Source of the DNA: Anaerococcus marasmi
GTDB taxonomy: Bacteria > Bacillota > Clostridia > Tissierellales > Peptoniphilaceae
Length of the DNA: 64,000 bases
Direction of reading: 5' to 3'
Assembly (NCBI RefSeq): GCF_900290195.1
Contig: NZ_OLMF01000004.1
Location: 1,167,501 to 1,231,500 of the forward strand
Position 1 is the stretch's first letter. The number at the start of each line of letters is the position of its first letter. Position numbers and translations under genes: made by a program. The notes below the pieces were generated by a model, which was not told the origin of the DNA, searched no databases, and worked only from the letters and a program-made list of their open reading frames with translations. Shown here piece by piece: positions 20,623 through 29,027 of this stretch.

Positions 20623-20657
20623 AATTAAAAGCGTTGATTTCAAAGAAAGGATATATC

Positions 20658-21011
20658 TTGAGAAAATATAAAGCAAAAATAAAACTTGTTATCAAAAGTG
20701 ATAGAACAAACTTCTACGGGCCGGGTATAAACGAGCTCTTATTATTAATAGATGAGTACCAATCGACAAAGGAGGCTGCAAAGGCCATGGGCCTATCTTA
20801 TTCCAAGGCTCTTAAGATTATCAAAAGATGCGAGAAAGAATTAGGCTTTGATATTATAAAAAGCCAAAGAGGTGGAGCAGATGGGGGAAAGAGTATCCTA
20901 ACAGACGAGGGAAGAGAAATAATGACCGCCTACAAGGACTTTAATGACGAAGTAAACAAGGACTTGGAAGAAAAATTTTATAAATATTTCTCCTTTTTAG
21001 ATAAAAATTAA
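20658..21011 (+). CDS. ModE-like winged-helix transcriptional regulator
   Basis: A 117-residue protein. The start is assigned to TTG 20658 behind AAAGGA; the next upstream TTG would leave almost no leader. It is a single ModE/LysR-type winged helix (STKEAAKAMGLSYSKALKII is the recognition HTH, GGADGGKSILTDEG the wing) without the molybdate-binding MOP domains of full ModE. Such stand-alone domains often control molybdate or molybdenum-cofactor genes, none of which are nearby, so the target is unknown. Confidence 0.85.
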   Translation: MRKYKAKIKLVIKSDRTNFYGPGINELLLLIDEYQSTKEAAKAMGLSYSKALKIIKRCEKELGFDIIKSQRGGADGGKSILTDEGREIMTAYKDFNDEVNKDLEEKFYKYFSFLDKN

Positions 21012-21034
21012 GGGCTAAGCTAGAAGCTTCGCCC
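21012..21034 (-). terminator. Putative terminator between the ModE-like gene and malic enzyme
   Basis: GGGC-AAGC pairs with GCTT-GCCC around a short loop, with one mismatch. A modest T-rich stretch follows on the minus strand (TTAATTTTTAT). It lies 12 nt beyond the malic enzyme stop. Confidence 0.55.
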
Positions 21035-21045
21035 CAATATCTTAA

Positions 21046-22200
21046 CTATTTAACATAATCCATCACAGCCTGGGCTACCTTACAAGCTACATTTTCCTCA
21101 AAAGCTCCTGGTATGATGTATTCTTCACTTAGCTTATCATCATCGATCATTTGAGCAAGGGAAATAGCCGCAGCAAGCTTCATCTCATCAGTTATGGCTG
21201 AAGCATGGGCCTTCAAGGCTCCCTTAAATATTCCAGGAAAGGCTAGGACATTGTTGATTTGGTTTGGATAATCGCTCCTACCTGTCGCAAGAATTCTCGC
21301 TCCAGCCTTTTTTGCCTCGTCGTAGTCGATTTCTGGAACTGGATTTGCCATAGCAAAGACAATAGCGTCTTTCTTCATATTCTTAATATCTTCTCCATCT
21401 ATGATATTAGGAGCAGAAACTCCTACAAAAGCGTCAGAATCCACCATAGCTTCCTTCAAGCTTCCCTTAAAGTTTTCCTCATTGGTAAATTCGGCAATCC
21501 TCGCCTTGACAGGATTATCTCCTTTTAGATGGTCTTTGTTGATAGCTCCCCTAGAATCACATACTATAATATGACCTACCCCATAATCTCTTAGAAGCTT
21601 AGCTATTGAAAAACCAGCAGCTCCTGCTCCTGAAATTACTACCTTGATATCTTCCTTATTCTTTCCTACGATCTTAAGGGCATTAATAAGGGCTGCGAGA
21701 GTTACTATTGCAGTTCCATGTTGGTCGTCATGGAAGACTGGTATATCGAGCTCTTCTTTGAGTTTTTCTTCTATGTAGACGCATCTTGGAGATGAAATAT
21801 CTTCGAGATTGATTCCGCCAAAGCCTGGAGCTATGTTTTTTACGACATTAATTATCTCATCGGCATCTTGAGTGTCAAGGACGATTGGCACAGCATTCAC
21901 ATCACCAAACTCCTTAAACAAAACAGACTTACCTTCCATAACAGGCATAGCAGCCTCAGGGCCAATATTTCCAAGACCTAGGACAGCGGACCCATCGCTT
22001 ACTACAGCGATTGTGTTGGCCTTTGATGTGTAGGTGTAAGCCTTCTTCTTATCTTCGGCGATTTTCCTACAAGGTTCTGCAACCCCTGGTGTGTAGGCAT
22101 AGGTCAAATCCTCAGCATTATTTACCTTAGCCTTAACATCTGTAGCAACTTTTCCTTGCCATTTCTCATGTTTTTCTAAAGCTTTTTCATATACATTCAT
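21046..22200 (-). CDS. NAD(P)-dependent malic enzyme (oxaloacetate-decarboxylating)
   Basis: A 384-residue short-form malic enzyme. [13 protein letters not shown] (about 33-45) holds the catalytic Tyr, VLGLGNIGP the substrate region, HDDQHGTA (about 156) a metal ligand, and [15 protein letters not shown] the dinucleotide-binding loop. It converts malate to pyruvate and CO2 and lacks the phosphotransacetylase-like C-terminal domain of MaeB. Monocistronic, RBS AAAGGAGTAA. The coenzyme preference cannot be fixed by eye. Confidence 0.93.
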   Translation of the reverse strand: MNVYEKALEKHEKWQGKVATDVKAKVNNAEDLTYAYTPGVAEPCRKIAEDKKKAYTYTSKANTIAVVSDGSAVLGLGNIGPEAAMPVMEGKSVLFKEFGDVNAVPIVLDTQDADEIINVVKNIAPGFGGINLEDISSPRCVYIEEKLKEELDIPVFHDDQHGTAIVTLAALINALKIVGKNKEDIKVVISGAGAAGFSIAKLLRDYGVGHIIVCDSRGAINKDHLKGDNPVKARIAEFTNEENFKGSLKEAMVDSDAFVGVSAPNIIDGEDIKNMKKDAIVFAMANPVPEIDYDEAKKAGARILATGRSDYPNQINNVLAFPGIFKGALKAHASAITDEMKLAAAISLAQMIDDDKLSEEYIIPGAFEENVACKVAQAVMDYVK

Positions 22201-22262
22201 AGATTACTCCTTTTCTTCCTATAATAATTTTAACATAGAAAACGATTTTTTAAAACATAAGA

Positions 22263-22283
22263 AAAAGCCCTAACTAGGCTTTT
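22263..22283 (-). terminator. Terminator overlapping the permease stop codon
   Basis: AAAAGCC and GGCTTTT pair around a seven-base loop, with a T-run on the minus strand. The permease stop codon (22274-22276) lies in the loop, so translation runs into the terminator itself. Confidence 0.8.
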
Positions 22284-23452
22284 CTTAAAATCTTCTTCAT
22301 AAAAGAATTTGAAGAGTAATTTAATATATTTTTCTTATAAACCTTGCTTGCAATCTTATAGACTACAAATATTGAAAGAACTAGTATACCAATGGCAAGG
22401 ATTCCAGATAAAAGTCCAACACTTCCCTTGATCATCCTCAAAGGCATAAAGAAAACTGATACAAAAGGCAGGTAGGATAGGATTTTAATTAGGAGATTTT
22501 CGTCTTTTTCCATGAATATTATAGAAGTGAAGAAGGCAAATACTATGACAAGCATCATTGGAGTCGATACCTTTCCAGCATCTTCTTGCTTTTGGGCAAG
22601 AGAACCTAGCATGGCTGCTACTATCATAAATATAAGTAGACTTAAAACTACCAAAATCCCTATCTCTATTAGCATTCCTATATTAATCTTTTTTAAATAT
22701 TTACCATAATTGATTTGATACTTATCAAATATTCCCTTGGACTTGATTAGGATAAATCCTCCTATTCCTATAATCATATAGATAAGTGTGTGAGTTAGAA
22801 TTGCCAAGAAGTTTCCAAAAATCTTTCCAGCAAAATACTTACCTGCCCTTATGGATGAGAAGATAAATTCTATCATCTTAGATCCTTTTTCTGTTGCGAT
22901 TTCTACAACCAAGATATTGGAATACATAACAAGCATCATATACATATAAAATACCAAGGCAAAGTAGAAAACATACATTATCCCTGACTCTTCTCCTTCT
23001 TCTACTAGCTTAAAGCTAGGCTCTCTCTTAAGAATTTCTTCTTTGCCTGGGCTTATATCAGCATTTTTTAAATTCAAATAATCCTGAGCTTCTTTTAGGA
23101 TAGAGTTAAAGGTCAAGATATTCTTGGAATCAAGCTTTCTTGTGTGATAGTCTGCCCTAAGCCTGCCGTCTTCTTCACTAATTTCCGCAAAGTTTTTTAT
23201 CTTTTTATCTTCCATTAGTTTTTTAGCGCTTTTCTCATCGCTAATTTTTATATCTGGATAAGACTTAAATAATTCTTCTAGTCCATCATCTGCCACTATA
23301 TAGCTAATATTTTCGCTATTATCTTGGGTAAAATAGGAAATAGCTGTCCCTGCTACTGCCATTATTATAGGAAAGATTACCATAAGCCAGAAGGATTTGG
23401 ATTTCATCTGCTTCTTCCAAGAATCTACAGCTACAGTCCAAAATCTAGACAT
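22274..23452 (-). CDS. ABC-2 type exporter permease (NatB-like)
   Basis: A 392-residue membrane protein. The start was taken at ATG 23452, behind AAAGGTGG and overlapping the ATPase stop by 8 nt. There is one N-terminal membrane helix (FWLMVIFPIIMAVAGTAISY), a large outer domain of about 130 residues, then five helices in the C-terminal half. This is the NatB/YhaP layout. The segment EIATEKGSKMIEFIFSS before the later helices is a conserved ABC-2 motif. It forms an exporter with the adjacent ATPase; in relatives the substrate is Na+ or peptide, here unknown. Confidence 0.88.
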   Translation of the reverse strand: MSRFWTVAVDSWKKQMKSKSFWLMVIFPIIMAVAGTAISYFTQDNSENISYIVADDGLEELFKSYPDIKISDEKSAKKLMEDKKIKNFAEISEEDGRLRADYHTRKLDSKNILTFNSILKEAQDYLNLKNADISPGKEEILKREPSFKLVEEGEESGIMYVFYFALVFYMYMMLVMYSNILVVEIATEKGSKMIEFIFSSIRAGKYFAGKIFGNFLAILTHTLIYMIIGIGGFILIKSKGIFDKYQINYGKYLKKINIGMLIEIGILVVLSLLIFMIVAAMLGSLAQKQEDAGKVSTPMMLVIVFAFFTSIIFMEKDENLLIKILSYLPFVSVFFMPLRMIKGSVGLLSGILAIGILVLSIFVVYKIASKVYKKNILNYSSNSFMKKILRKA

Positions 23453-24335
23453 CTTCTTCCACCTTTCTTGTAAATATTTCATTGAGGCTTGGAGGAGTTT
23501 GGGCAAATACTGGTAGATAAGAAAACTTTTCTGTCAAAATTTTATAAAGCTCCTCCCCATCTTTAACATCACTTAAGCTGATTTTGTAAGTATTTTCATC
23601 TCGAATGTAGGATAAAGGAAAGCTATCCAAGATTTCTCCTATATCCTTATCACATTCGATTAAAAGCTTATCTCTAGAATATGAATTTCTAATCTCTCTC
23701 GGAGATCCTTCAAGAACAATCCTTCCATTTTTGAGCATAACTAGATTCTTACACATATCTTCAATATTTTCCATATTGTGAGACGAAAATATTATAGTCG
23801 TACCACTTTCATTAATTTCCTTAATAATATCTTGTAGGAGCCTGATATTATAAGGGTCAAGACCTGAGAAGGGTTCATCTAAGATTACAAATTCTGGCTT
23901 GTAGATAAGACTTGCTAAGAGCTGAACCTTCTGCTGATTTCCCTTAGACAAGTCCTTGATTTTATCCTTAAGGCTTCCCTTTATTTCAAATTTATTGAAA
24001 TAGGCTTGTAGGGTCTTAGTATCTAGATTTTTCATTAAATTAAGACTCGCAAAATATCTAATCTCTTCTGCTACAGTTTTCTTTGGAGAAAGAGATCTTT
24101 CTTCTGGAAGAAAACCGATTTTTTCTAGGGAAACTTTACTCATTGGCTTATTATCATATAGGATTTCTCCCTCATATGAGTCGAAAAAGTCCATTATACA
24201 CCTAAAAAGTGTAGATTTACCAGCTCCATTTTGTCCAATTATACCGAAAAGATCTCCCTTATTGACCTTAAAACTTACATGGTCCAAGGCCTTAAGCCTT
24301 CCAAATGATTTGGATACGTTTTTTATCTCTAACAT
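23445..24335 (-). CDS. ABC exporter ATP-binding protein (NatA-like)
   Basis: A 296-residue ATPase. Walker A GQNGAGKST is at 34-42, signature LSKGNQQK at about 129-136 and Walker B VILDEPFSGLD at about 151-161. The C-terminal extension of about 80 residues is usual for ABC-2 exporters. It sits between the DUF1648 membrane protein and the permease. Confidence 0.92.
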   Translation of the reverse strand: MLEIKNVSKSFGRLKALDHVSFKVNKGDLFGIIGQNGAGKSTLFRCIMDFFDSYEGEILYDNKPMSKVSLEKIGFLPEERSLSPKKTVAEEIRYFASLNLMKNLDTKTLQAYFNKFEIKGSLKDKIKDLSKGNQQKVQLLASLIYKPEFVILDEPFSGLDPYNIRLLQDIIKEINESGTTIIFSSHNMENIEDMCKNLVMLKNGRIVLEGSPREIRNSYSRDKLLIECDKDIGEILDSFPLSYIRDENTYKISLSDVKDGEELYKILTEKFSYLPVFAQTPPSLNEIFTRKVEEDV

Positions 24336-24341
24336 ATTATC

Positions 24342-25439
24342 CTATCCTTCCAATATATTAAGCACGATTCCTAGTACAAATGGAGAAAGTAGTACTGCAA
24401 GGAATATCAACTTTACCCAATTGTTGGCGAAGTTCATGGTAGTTCCAACTCCTACCCTTTTTTCTACAAAGATAGCTGGATCGTCCGGATTGTAATAGAT
24501 TAGACCACCCAGAATCCACTTATCATCCTCTTCTTCGTAGCCATATCTGCCAGTTTTATTTAAGGCTGAGCCGTCGACTGACCTAAACTTTCCTATTAGA
24601 ATGCTTCCTCCTATAGAAAATCCGACTGCGATTAGGGCTAGGATCTCGACCAAAGAGTCGTCTCCAGTTTTCATAAAAGAAGGGATTCCTACTTGGAATA
24701 AAGCTATAAACAAAATTGCTGATGCAGCATAATAATAGGTCCAAATCCTCCTAGTTTCTAAGAGCCTATCCAAGGACTCTTCTGGTATATCTGGGCTAAT
24801 TCTCATCTTTGATAGAAGTTGTGATAGATTGGTAAAAAACATCACAGCTAACATAAAGAAGCTTACCATGGTTGGCGACTGGATAGATAAGTAAGATTTG
24901 TCGGCAATTCCATCAATTTCTCCCTTGCTATTCATATGCATGATTAATTTATCTGGAAAGTTTTCATAGTCTAGGTGGATCCTTATGGCAAAAATTATTA
25001 CTATAAGAAGAAGGCCTAGGTATAATCCGAAAAACTCCCTCTTGTTAAAGATTTTTACCTTAGAATAATCTAGACTTACAAGCTTTCTCTTATCCACTTT
25101 CTGATCTTTTGCTAATAATTTTAGTTTCTTATTAGCAAGAACTAAAGGGATATAAGTTAGAAAGATTGAAAGAATATAGATAAAATTAAGCAAGGCTTCA
25201 TTTTCTATAAGATAGCTTAAGCCAAGTATAAATAAAGCTAGGGCAAATCCTACAAGAATTGTCAAAATCCTATAGTCTTTTACTATCTTTTTTACTTCTC
25301 TATCCTTTTCTAAGCCTTCTGATAGTCTTACTCCTAGGACATAGCCCCTCTTGGAGTAGGATGTGACGAAGGCTTGGATAAGACTTATCAAAATTATCAT
25401 TATCCCATAAAATATTGCAATACTCATATTTTCATTCAT
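24342..25439 (-). CDS. DUF1648/DUF5808 membrane protein
   Basis: A 365-residue protein with about nine hydrophobic segments. The DUF1648 core is near residues 150-200 (FPDKLIMHMNSKGEIDG), and a C-terminal DUF5808-like segment (WILGGLIYYNPDDPAIFVEKR, about 310-330) precedes the last helix. Such proteins are regularly found next to GntR/YtrA regulators and ABC-2 exporters and relate to SdpI-type immunity or stress proteins. Its ATG overlaps the gntR stop by 8 nt, so the two are coupled. Confidence 0.85.
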   Translation of the reverse strand: MNENMSIAIFYGIMIILISLIQAFVTSYSKRGYVLGVRLSEGLEKDREVKKIVKDYRILTILVGFALALFILGLSYLIENEALLNFIYILSIFLTYIPLVLANKKLKLLAKDQKVDKRKLVSLDYSKVKIFNKREFFGLYLGLLLIVIIFAIRIHLDYENFPDKLIMHMNSKGEIDGIADKSYLSIQSPTMVSFFMLAVMFFTNLSQLLSKMRISPDIPEESLDRLLETRRIWTYYYAASAILFIALFQVGIPSFMKTGDDSLVEILALIAVGFSIGGSILIGKFRSVDGSALNKTGRYGYEEEDDKWILGGLIYYNPDDPAIFVEKRVGVGTTMNFANNWVKLIFLAVLLSPFVLGIVLNILEG

Positions 25440-25809
25440 CTTCTCCCTCCCAAATATTTTCTATTAGCCTATCAAGGTCGGATTTTTCTATATTTTTGAC
25501 CTTGGCAAGGGCTATGATAAAATCAAGTTCTTCTTTTATCTTCCTCTTCTGACTTTCGCTTATGTCAGGCGTTTTGTCTACAATCTTCGATCCAAAGCGT
25601 CTGTCCATGACTATGATCCCATCTTCTTCTAGCATCTTGTAGGCCTTGTTTACAGTGTGGAGATTGACTCCAATATCTGATGCAAGTTGCCTAACTGATG
25701 GAAGAGTCTCGCCGAATTCAAGGTCATTTTGGGACAGGGACTTGATTATCCCGCGTCTGATTTGCTCGTAGATTGGCTGATCAGAAGCAAAATCAATTTC
25801 TAAAAACAT
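25432..25809 (-). CDS. GntR-family regulator, YtrA subfamily
   Basis: A 125-residue protein with an N-terminal winged helix (SDQPIYEQIRRGIIKSL through SDIGVNLHTVNKAYKMLEEDG, about residues 9-65) and a short helical tail instead of an effector domain, typical of YtrA. It would bind its own promoter and repress the gntR-DUF1648-ABC operon, in relatives until cell-wall stress. RBS AAGGAGGG precedes ATG 25809. Confidence 0.9.
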   Translation of the reverse strand: MFLEIDFASDQPIYEQIRRGIIKSLSQNDLEFGETLPSVRQLASDIGVNLHTVNKAYKMLEEDGIIVMDRRFGSKIVDKTPDISESQKRKIKEELDFIIALAKVKNIEKSDLDRLIENIWEGEDE

Positions 25810-25881
25810 AGACCCTCCTTATATTTTTATCTTTCTTGTTATAGTTATTATATAACAAGTCTATCAATTTGTAAATAAAAA

Positions 25882-25962
25882 ACTCTTGCAAAATATTAAT
25901 ACTAATCGTCCCATCATTAAATTTTGTCTAATAAGAGGACGATTAGATAATTCTGCAAGAGT
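25882..25962. repeat. 81-bp palindrome, dinB terminator, relative of the 5993 element
   Basis: The outer arms ACTCTTGCA and TGCAAGAGT and inner arms CTAATCGTCC (25902-25911) and GGACGATTAG (25937-25946) give a long hairpin, with TTTTTTA after it on the minus strand. It ends just after the polymerase stop and acts as its terminator. It shares TTGCAAAA, ATCGTnCCATCnTTA and ATTCTGCAA, in the same order, with the element at 5993-6187. Confidence 0.75.
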
Positions 25963-25963
25963 C

Positions 25964-27205
25964 CTAGAAGTTGTAATGATTCATAGGTAGGGTTATTATT
26001 TCGTTGATTTCTTTTGGAAGCTTTATATCTCGCATAAGGCCTAGAAAGCTTATGGCATCTTTGCCGTATTTTTGTCTGATCTTATAAATTGCAGTATCAC
26101 AATTTTCGTCTTTGATTAACTTTTTGTAATCAGAGAAGACATCCATCTGGCTTCCACCGCCTTCTTTTCTAAGCTTGATTGCCCTAATGCCGACTGCCCT
26201 TACTGGTAAGTCCCACTTGTATTTTTCCTTAAATAGGTCGAATTCTTCTCTGGCAAGGACAATGGATGACTGGCTAGCAAGCTTGATTGGCTTTTGGAAA
26301 TTGTAGGATTGGAGCTCATTATTTCTTACGAAAATTTCTACACCACAGGCCTCAAGTCCTGCTTGTCTGAGCCTTCTTGAGACAGAAAAGGAAAGCTCCT
26401 GGAGGACATTGAAGACTTCTCTGTTATTAAGTAAATCTTTCCTACAGGTAGAAGAGTTTCCTATAGTTTTTACTGGCTCCTTGTGGTCCCTGTCGTGGAC
26501 TGGCCTTATGTCTAGGCCGTTGGCATATTCCCATAGGTAGATCCCATTTATGCCCAAGAGATTTCTTATAAGATCAGGCTCTGTCTGGGCAAGCTCTCCT
26601 AGGGTAAAGATCCCTATTCCATTTAGCTTTCTTTCTGTAGCCCTGCCGACACCCACCATTTCTCTTACAGGAAGGGGCCAGACAATTTCTTTGAAATTAT
26701 CTTCTCCTATAATGGTAACTGCGTCAGGCTTTTTCATATCTGATCCAAGTTTTGCGAAAATCTTACAGAAACTCACCCCGACACTGACTGTTATACCGAC
26801 TTCCTCCTTCATCCTCTTACGGATTTTGTTGGCTATCTCTTCCCCGCTCCCAAAAAGATGGGTAGATCCTGTTACATCAAGGAAGCACTCGTCAAGGCCA
26901 AAGGGCTCAACCTGGTTGGTATATTCATAATAAATCTTTCTCGCAAGCTTTGAGTGTTTGAGATATTCGTCATAGTGGGGAGGAACTATGGTAAGGTCAG
27001 GACACTTAGCGAAGGCCTGCCACAAGGCTTCACCTGTCTTTACCCCAGCTTCCTTAGCTTCTTGGCTTTTGGCAAGGATAATTCCGTTCCTATTTTTAGG
27101 ATTTCCTGCGACAGCCATTGGAATTCCCTTAAGTTTTGGGTTAAGCTTTTGTTCTATTGATGCATAACAAGCGTTCATATCTGAATGTAGTATAAGTTTT
27201 TTCAT
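25964..27205 (-). CDS. dinB: Y-family DNA polymerase (Pol IV-like)
   Basis: A 413-residue translesion polymerase. The catalytic acidic residues are in HSDMNACYASIE (Asp9) and GLDECFLD (Asp105-Glu106), with the steric-gate position in NACYASIE. A helix-hairpin-helix thumb (about 175-235) and a little-finger domain (about 240-350) follow. Length and the C-terminal tail resemble Firmicute DinB/UvrX-type enzymes. It copies past damaged bases with low fidelity. It is divergently transcribed from an XRE / ImmA-IrrE pair. RBS AAGGAG. Confidence 0.93.
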   Translation of the reverse strand: MKKLILHSDMNACYASIEQKLNPKLKGIPMAVAGNPKNRNGIILAKSQEAKEAGVKTGEALWQAFAKCPDLTIVPPHYDEYLKHSKLARKIYYEYTNQVEPFGLDECFLDVTGSTHLFGSGEEIANKIRKRMKEEVGITVSVGVSFCKIFAKLGSDMKKPDAVTIIGEDNFKEIVWPLPVREMVGVGRATERKLNGIGIFTLGELAQTEPDLIRNLLGINGIYLWEYANGLDIRPVHDRDHKEPVKTIGNSSTCRKDLLNNREVFNVLQELSFSVSRRLRQAGLEACGVEIFVRNNELQSYNFQKPIKLASQSSIVLAREEFDLFKEKYKWDLPVRAVGIRAIKLRKEGGGSQMDVFSDYKKLIKDENCDTAIYKIRQKYGKDAISFLGLMRDIKLPKEINEIITLPMNHYNF

Positions 27206-27337
27206 AATTACTCCTTGAATTTCACAGACTGTTAATGTATAATTTAGACAATAAATGACTTAAGAATATTATAAGACCTTGAGTGTCTTTTGTCAACCAT
27301 TTTTCTAAATAAAAGTCTGTAAGCTAAAGGAGAGCAT
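27206..27337. promoter_or_regulatory. Divergent dinB / XRE control region with paired AGTCTGT motifs
   Basis: The 132-bp gap is AT-rich. AGTCTGT occurs once on each strand, read towards each gene: 27224-27230 (minus, 18 nt before the dinB ATG) and 27314-27320 (plus, 17 nt before the XRE ATG). The symmetric placement just upstream of both ribosome binding sites suggests a shared operator. On the dinB side TATACA at about 16 bp from TTAAGT is a possible promoter. Confidence 0.4.
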
Positions 27338-27727
27338 ATGGCATTTGCTAATAAAGTAAAAGAATTAAGAGAAATCAAAAAATTAACCCAAGAAGACCTA
27401 GCCAAGTTGTGTAATGTCTCAACCAAGACCATATCAAGATACGAACTAGGAGAGTCCAAACCAAGATACAGGAAGACCTACGACCTTTTGGCCAAACACC
27501 TTGATACAACTCACGACTACTTGGTAACTGATGAGGACGAATTTATCCTAAAGGCTAGGGAAAACTTCGGCGAAGGCGGAGCAAAGGATGCCCAAGATAT
27601 GATAAATGGAGTGATTGGCCTAATGGCAGGAGGCGAGCTTCCAGAAGATGACAAGAGAGCCATCCTCGATGCCATATCTGAAGCCTACTATATAGCCAAG
27701 ATGGAAAATGAAAAGAAGGATAAATAA
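27338..27727 (+). CDS. XRE-family repressor, DdrO-like size and layout
   Basis: A 129-residue protein. The N-terminal Cro/CI HTH (about 4-60: LTQEDLAKLCNVSTKTISRYE) is followed by a helical C-terminal domain of about 65 residues. There is no LexA-type protease domain. Size and arrangement resemble DdrO, whose partner IrrE cleaves the C-terminal domain after DNA damage. The next gene encodes an ImmA/IrrE protein and the divergent gene a translesion polymerase, so control of dinB is a reasonable inference. RBS AAAGGAG. Confidence 0.85.
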   Translation: MAFANKVKELREIKKLTQEDLAKLCNVSTKTISRYELGESKPRYRKTYDLLAKHLDTTHDYLVTDEDEFILKARENFGEGGAKDAQDMINGVIGLMAGGELPEDDKRAILDAISEAYYIAKMENEKKDK

Positions 27728-28266
27728 TGGGAGTATCATACGATAGTATCTACAAAAAGGCGAGGGAGGTCATAGATACCTACAAGTCCAGAGACCCCAG
27801 GGATATCTTAGAAAGAAGAGGTGTCCATCTTATAGCCTTTAAGTCAAACACCAAACTTTTGGGCATGTATAAGATTATTAAGGGAGTAAGCTTTGTCTTC
27901 TACAATCCCTTCGTAGATGAGAGGATCCAAAATATGGTCTTTGCCCATGAGCTGGGCCACCATCTTTTTCACGAGGATGCCGCCGCCAATGACCTTATCG
28001 AATATGAGCTTTTCGATATCAATTCTGAAATGGAACTTGAGGCCAATATCTTCGCAGCCCACCTTCTCCTAGACGAAAAATCTCTTATAGAAGATGTGAA
28101 AGAAGGCTATACCTACAACCAACTCGCCAGTATGTACGATGTAAATGTAAATCTTATGATCTTTAAGTTAAATGAAATGCACAGGATGGGTATGCCTATA
28201 AGAAAGGAAAGCCCCTCATGTTCGACCTTTTTTAGGGATATAGAAGATAGTAAGTGCAATTACTAG
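27727..28266 (+). CDS. ImmA/IrrE-family metallopeptidase
   Basis: A 179-residue protein. The zinc motif HELGHH is at 74-79 (HExxH), and the downstream Glu is in MELEANIFAAHLLL. This family cleaves XRE-type repressors (ImmR, DdrO) on stress or damage signals. Its ATG overlaps the XRE stop (TAATG), so the two are co-translated. It has no GAF-like C-terminal domain, as in ImmA and unlike Deinococcus IrrE. Confidence 0.9.
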   Translation: MGVSYDSIYKKAREVIDTYKSRDPRDILERRGVHLIAFKSNTKLLGMYKIIKGVSFVFYNPFVDERIQNMVFAHELGHHLFHEDAAANDLIEYELFDINSEMELEANIFAAHLLLDEKSLIEDVKEGYTYNQLASMYDVNVNLMIFKLNEMHRMGMPIRKESPSCSTFFRDIEDSKCNY

Positions 28267-28365
28267 GAAGATATTTAAATTTGTTCTTAACTTAAAGAGC
28301 TAATTATTACTTTTGAGAAAGTTTGTCTTTTATATATTTTAACTTCTAAGAGAAATTATTGCACA

Positions 28366-28391
28366 ATAAAAGACCTCCAAGAGGTCTTTTT
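28366..28391. terminator. Bidirectional terminator between ImmA and the lipoprotein
   Basis: AAAAGACCTC (28368-28377) and GAGGTCTTTT (28381-28390) form a perfect 10-bp stem with a three-base loop and T-runs on both strands. Confidence 0.88.
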
Positions 28392-28398
28392 GCTTGTT

Positions 28399-28941
28399 TT
28401 ATTTAGCTTCAGATACGACCTTGATTGTCTCATCTTTATCTAGGGTAGATCTTGCATAGATTGAGTAGTTCTCTCTTTCTACTACTAGGTATCTAAATGA
28501 TCCATCATCCCAGAATTTGCCGTCTTCTTCGCCTACTTTTACATCTTCAGCATCTTCTGGTATTTTAAAAAGCTCCTTGAATCTTTCCTCATTGTCAGAG
28601 ACTTGTACAGTGATTTTTTTTGCAGGATTTTTCTTTAGACCAAACTCTATAGTCAAAAGGTCCTCCTTTTCGTCTCTGAAGATTTCTTCAAAGTCTTCCG
28701 GAAGACAGTTATAAGCTACATCGTAGATTGGGCTATCGAACTTCTTGTCTTTAGCTTCTTTGTCAGTTTCTTCCTTCTTATCTTCTTTGGAATTGTCCTC
28801 AGAAGTCTTATCTTCTGCCTTTTCCTCTACCTTTGTTTCTTCCTTGCTATCCTCATTATTCTTAGCATCATTTGAACAAGCCATTAGGCCAAAAGCTAGG
28901 ACAAGAGTCATGGCACTTGCAAAAATCTTTTTAATCTTCAT
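28399..28941 (-). CDS. Lipoprotein of unknown function
   Basis: A 180-residue lipoprotein with signal peptide and lipobox LMAC (Cys22). Residues 25-68 are almost entirely Lys, Glu, Asp and Ser, a flexible wall-spanning linker. A globular part of about 110 residues follows (FDSPIYDVAYNCLPEDF to the end), in which I recognise no domain. It is monocistronic, with RBS AAGGAGAGGG and a strong terminator behind it. Confidence 0.8.
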   Translation of the reverse strand: MKIKKIFASAMTLVLAFGLMACSNDAKNNEDSKEETKVEEKAEDKTSEDNSKEDKKEETDKEAKDKKFDSPIYDVAYNCLPEDFEEIFRDEKEDLLTIEFGLKKNPAKKITVQVSDNEERFKELFKIPEDAEDVKVGEEDGKFWDDGSFRYLVVERENYSIYARSTLDKDETIKVVSEAK

Positions 28942-29027
28942 TCCCTCTCCTTAGTTTCTCCTTCATTAAATTCGATATCAATTATACTAAATTTCTAAAT
29001 CTTCTACAAGCCTTTGATTAAATATAG

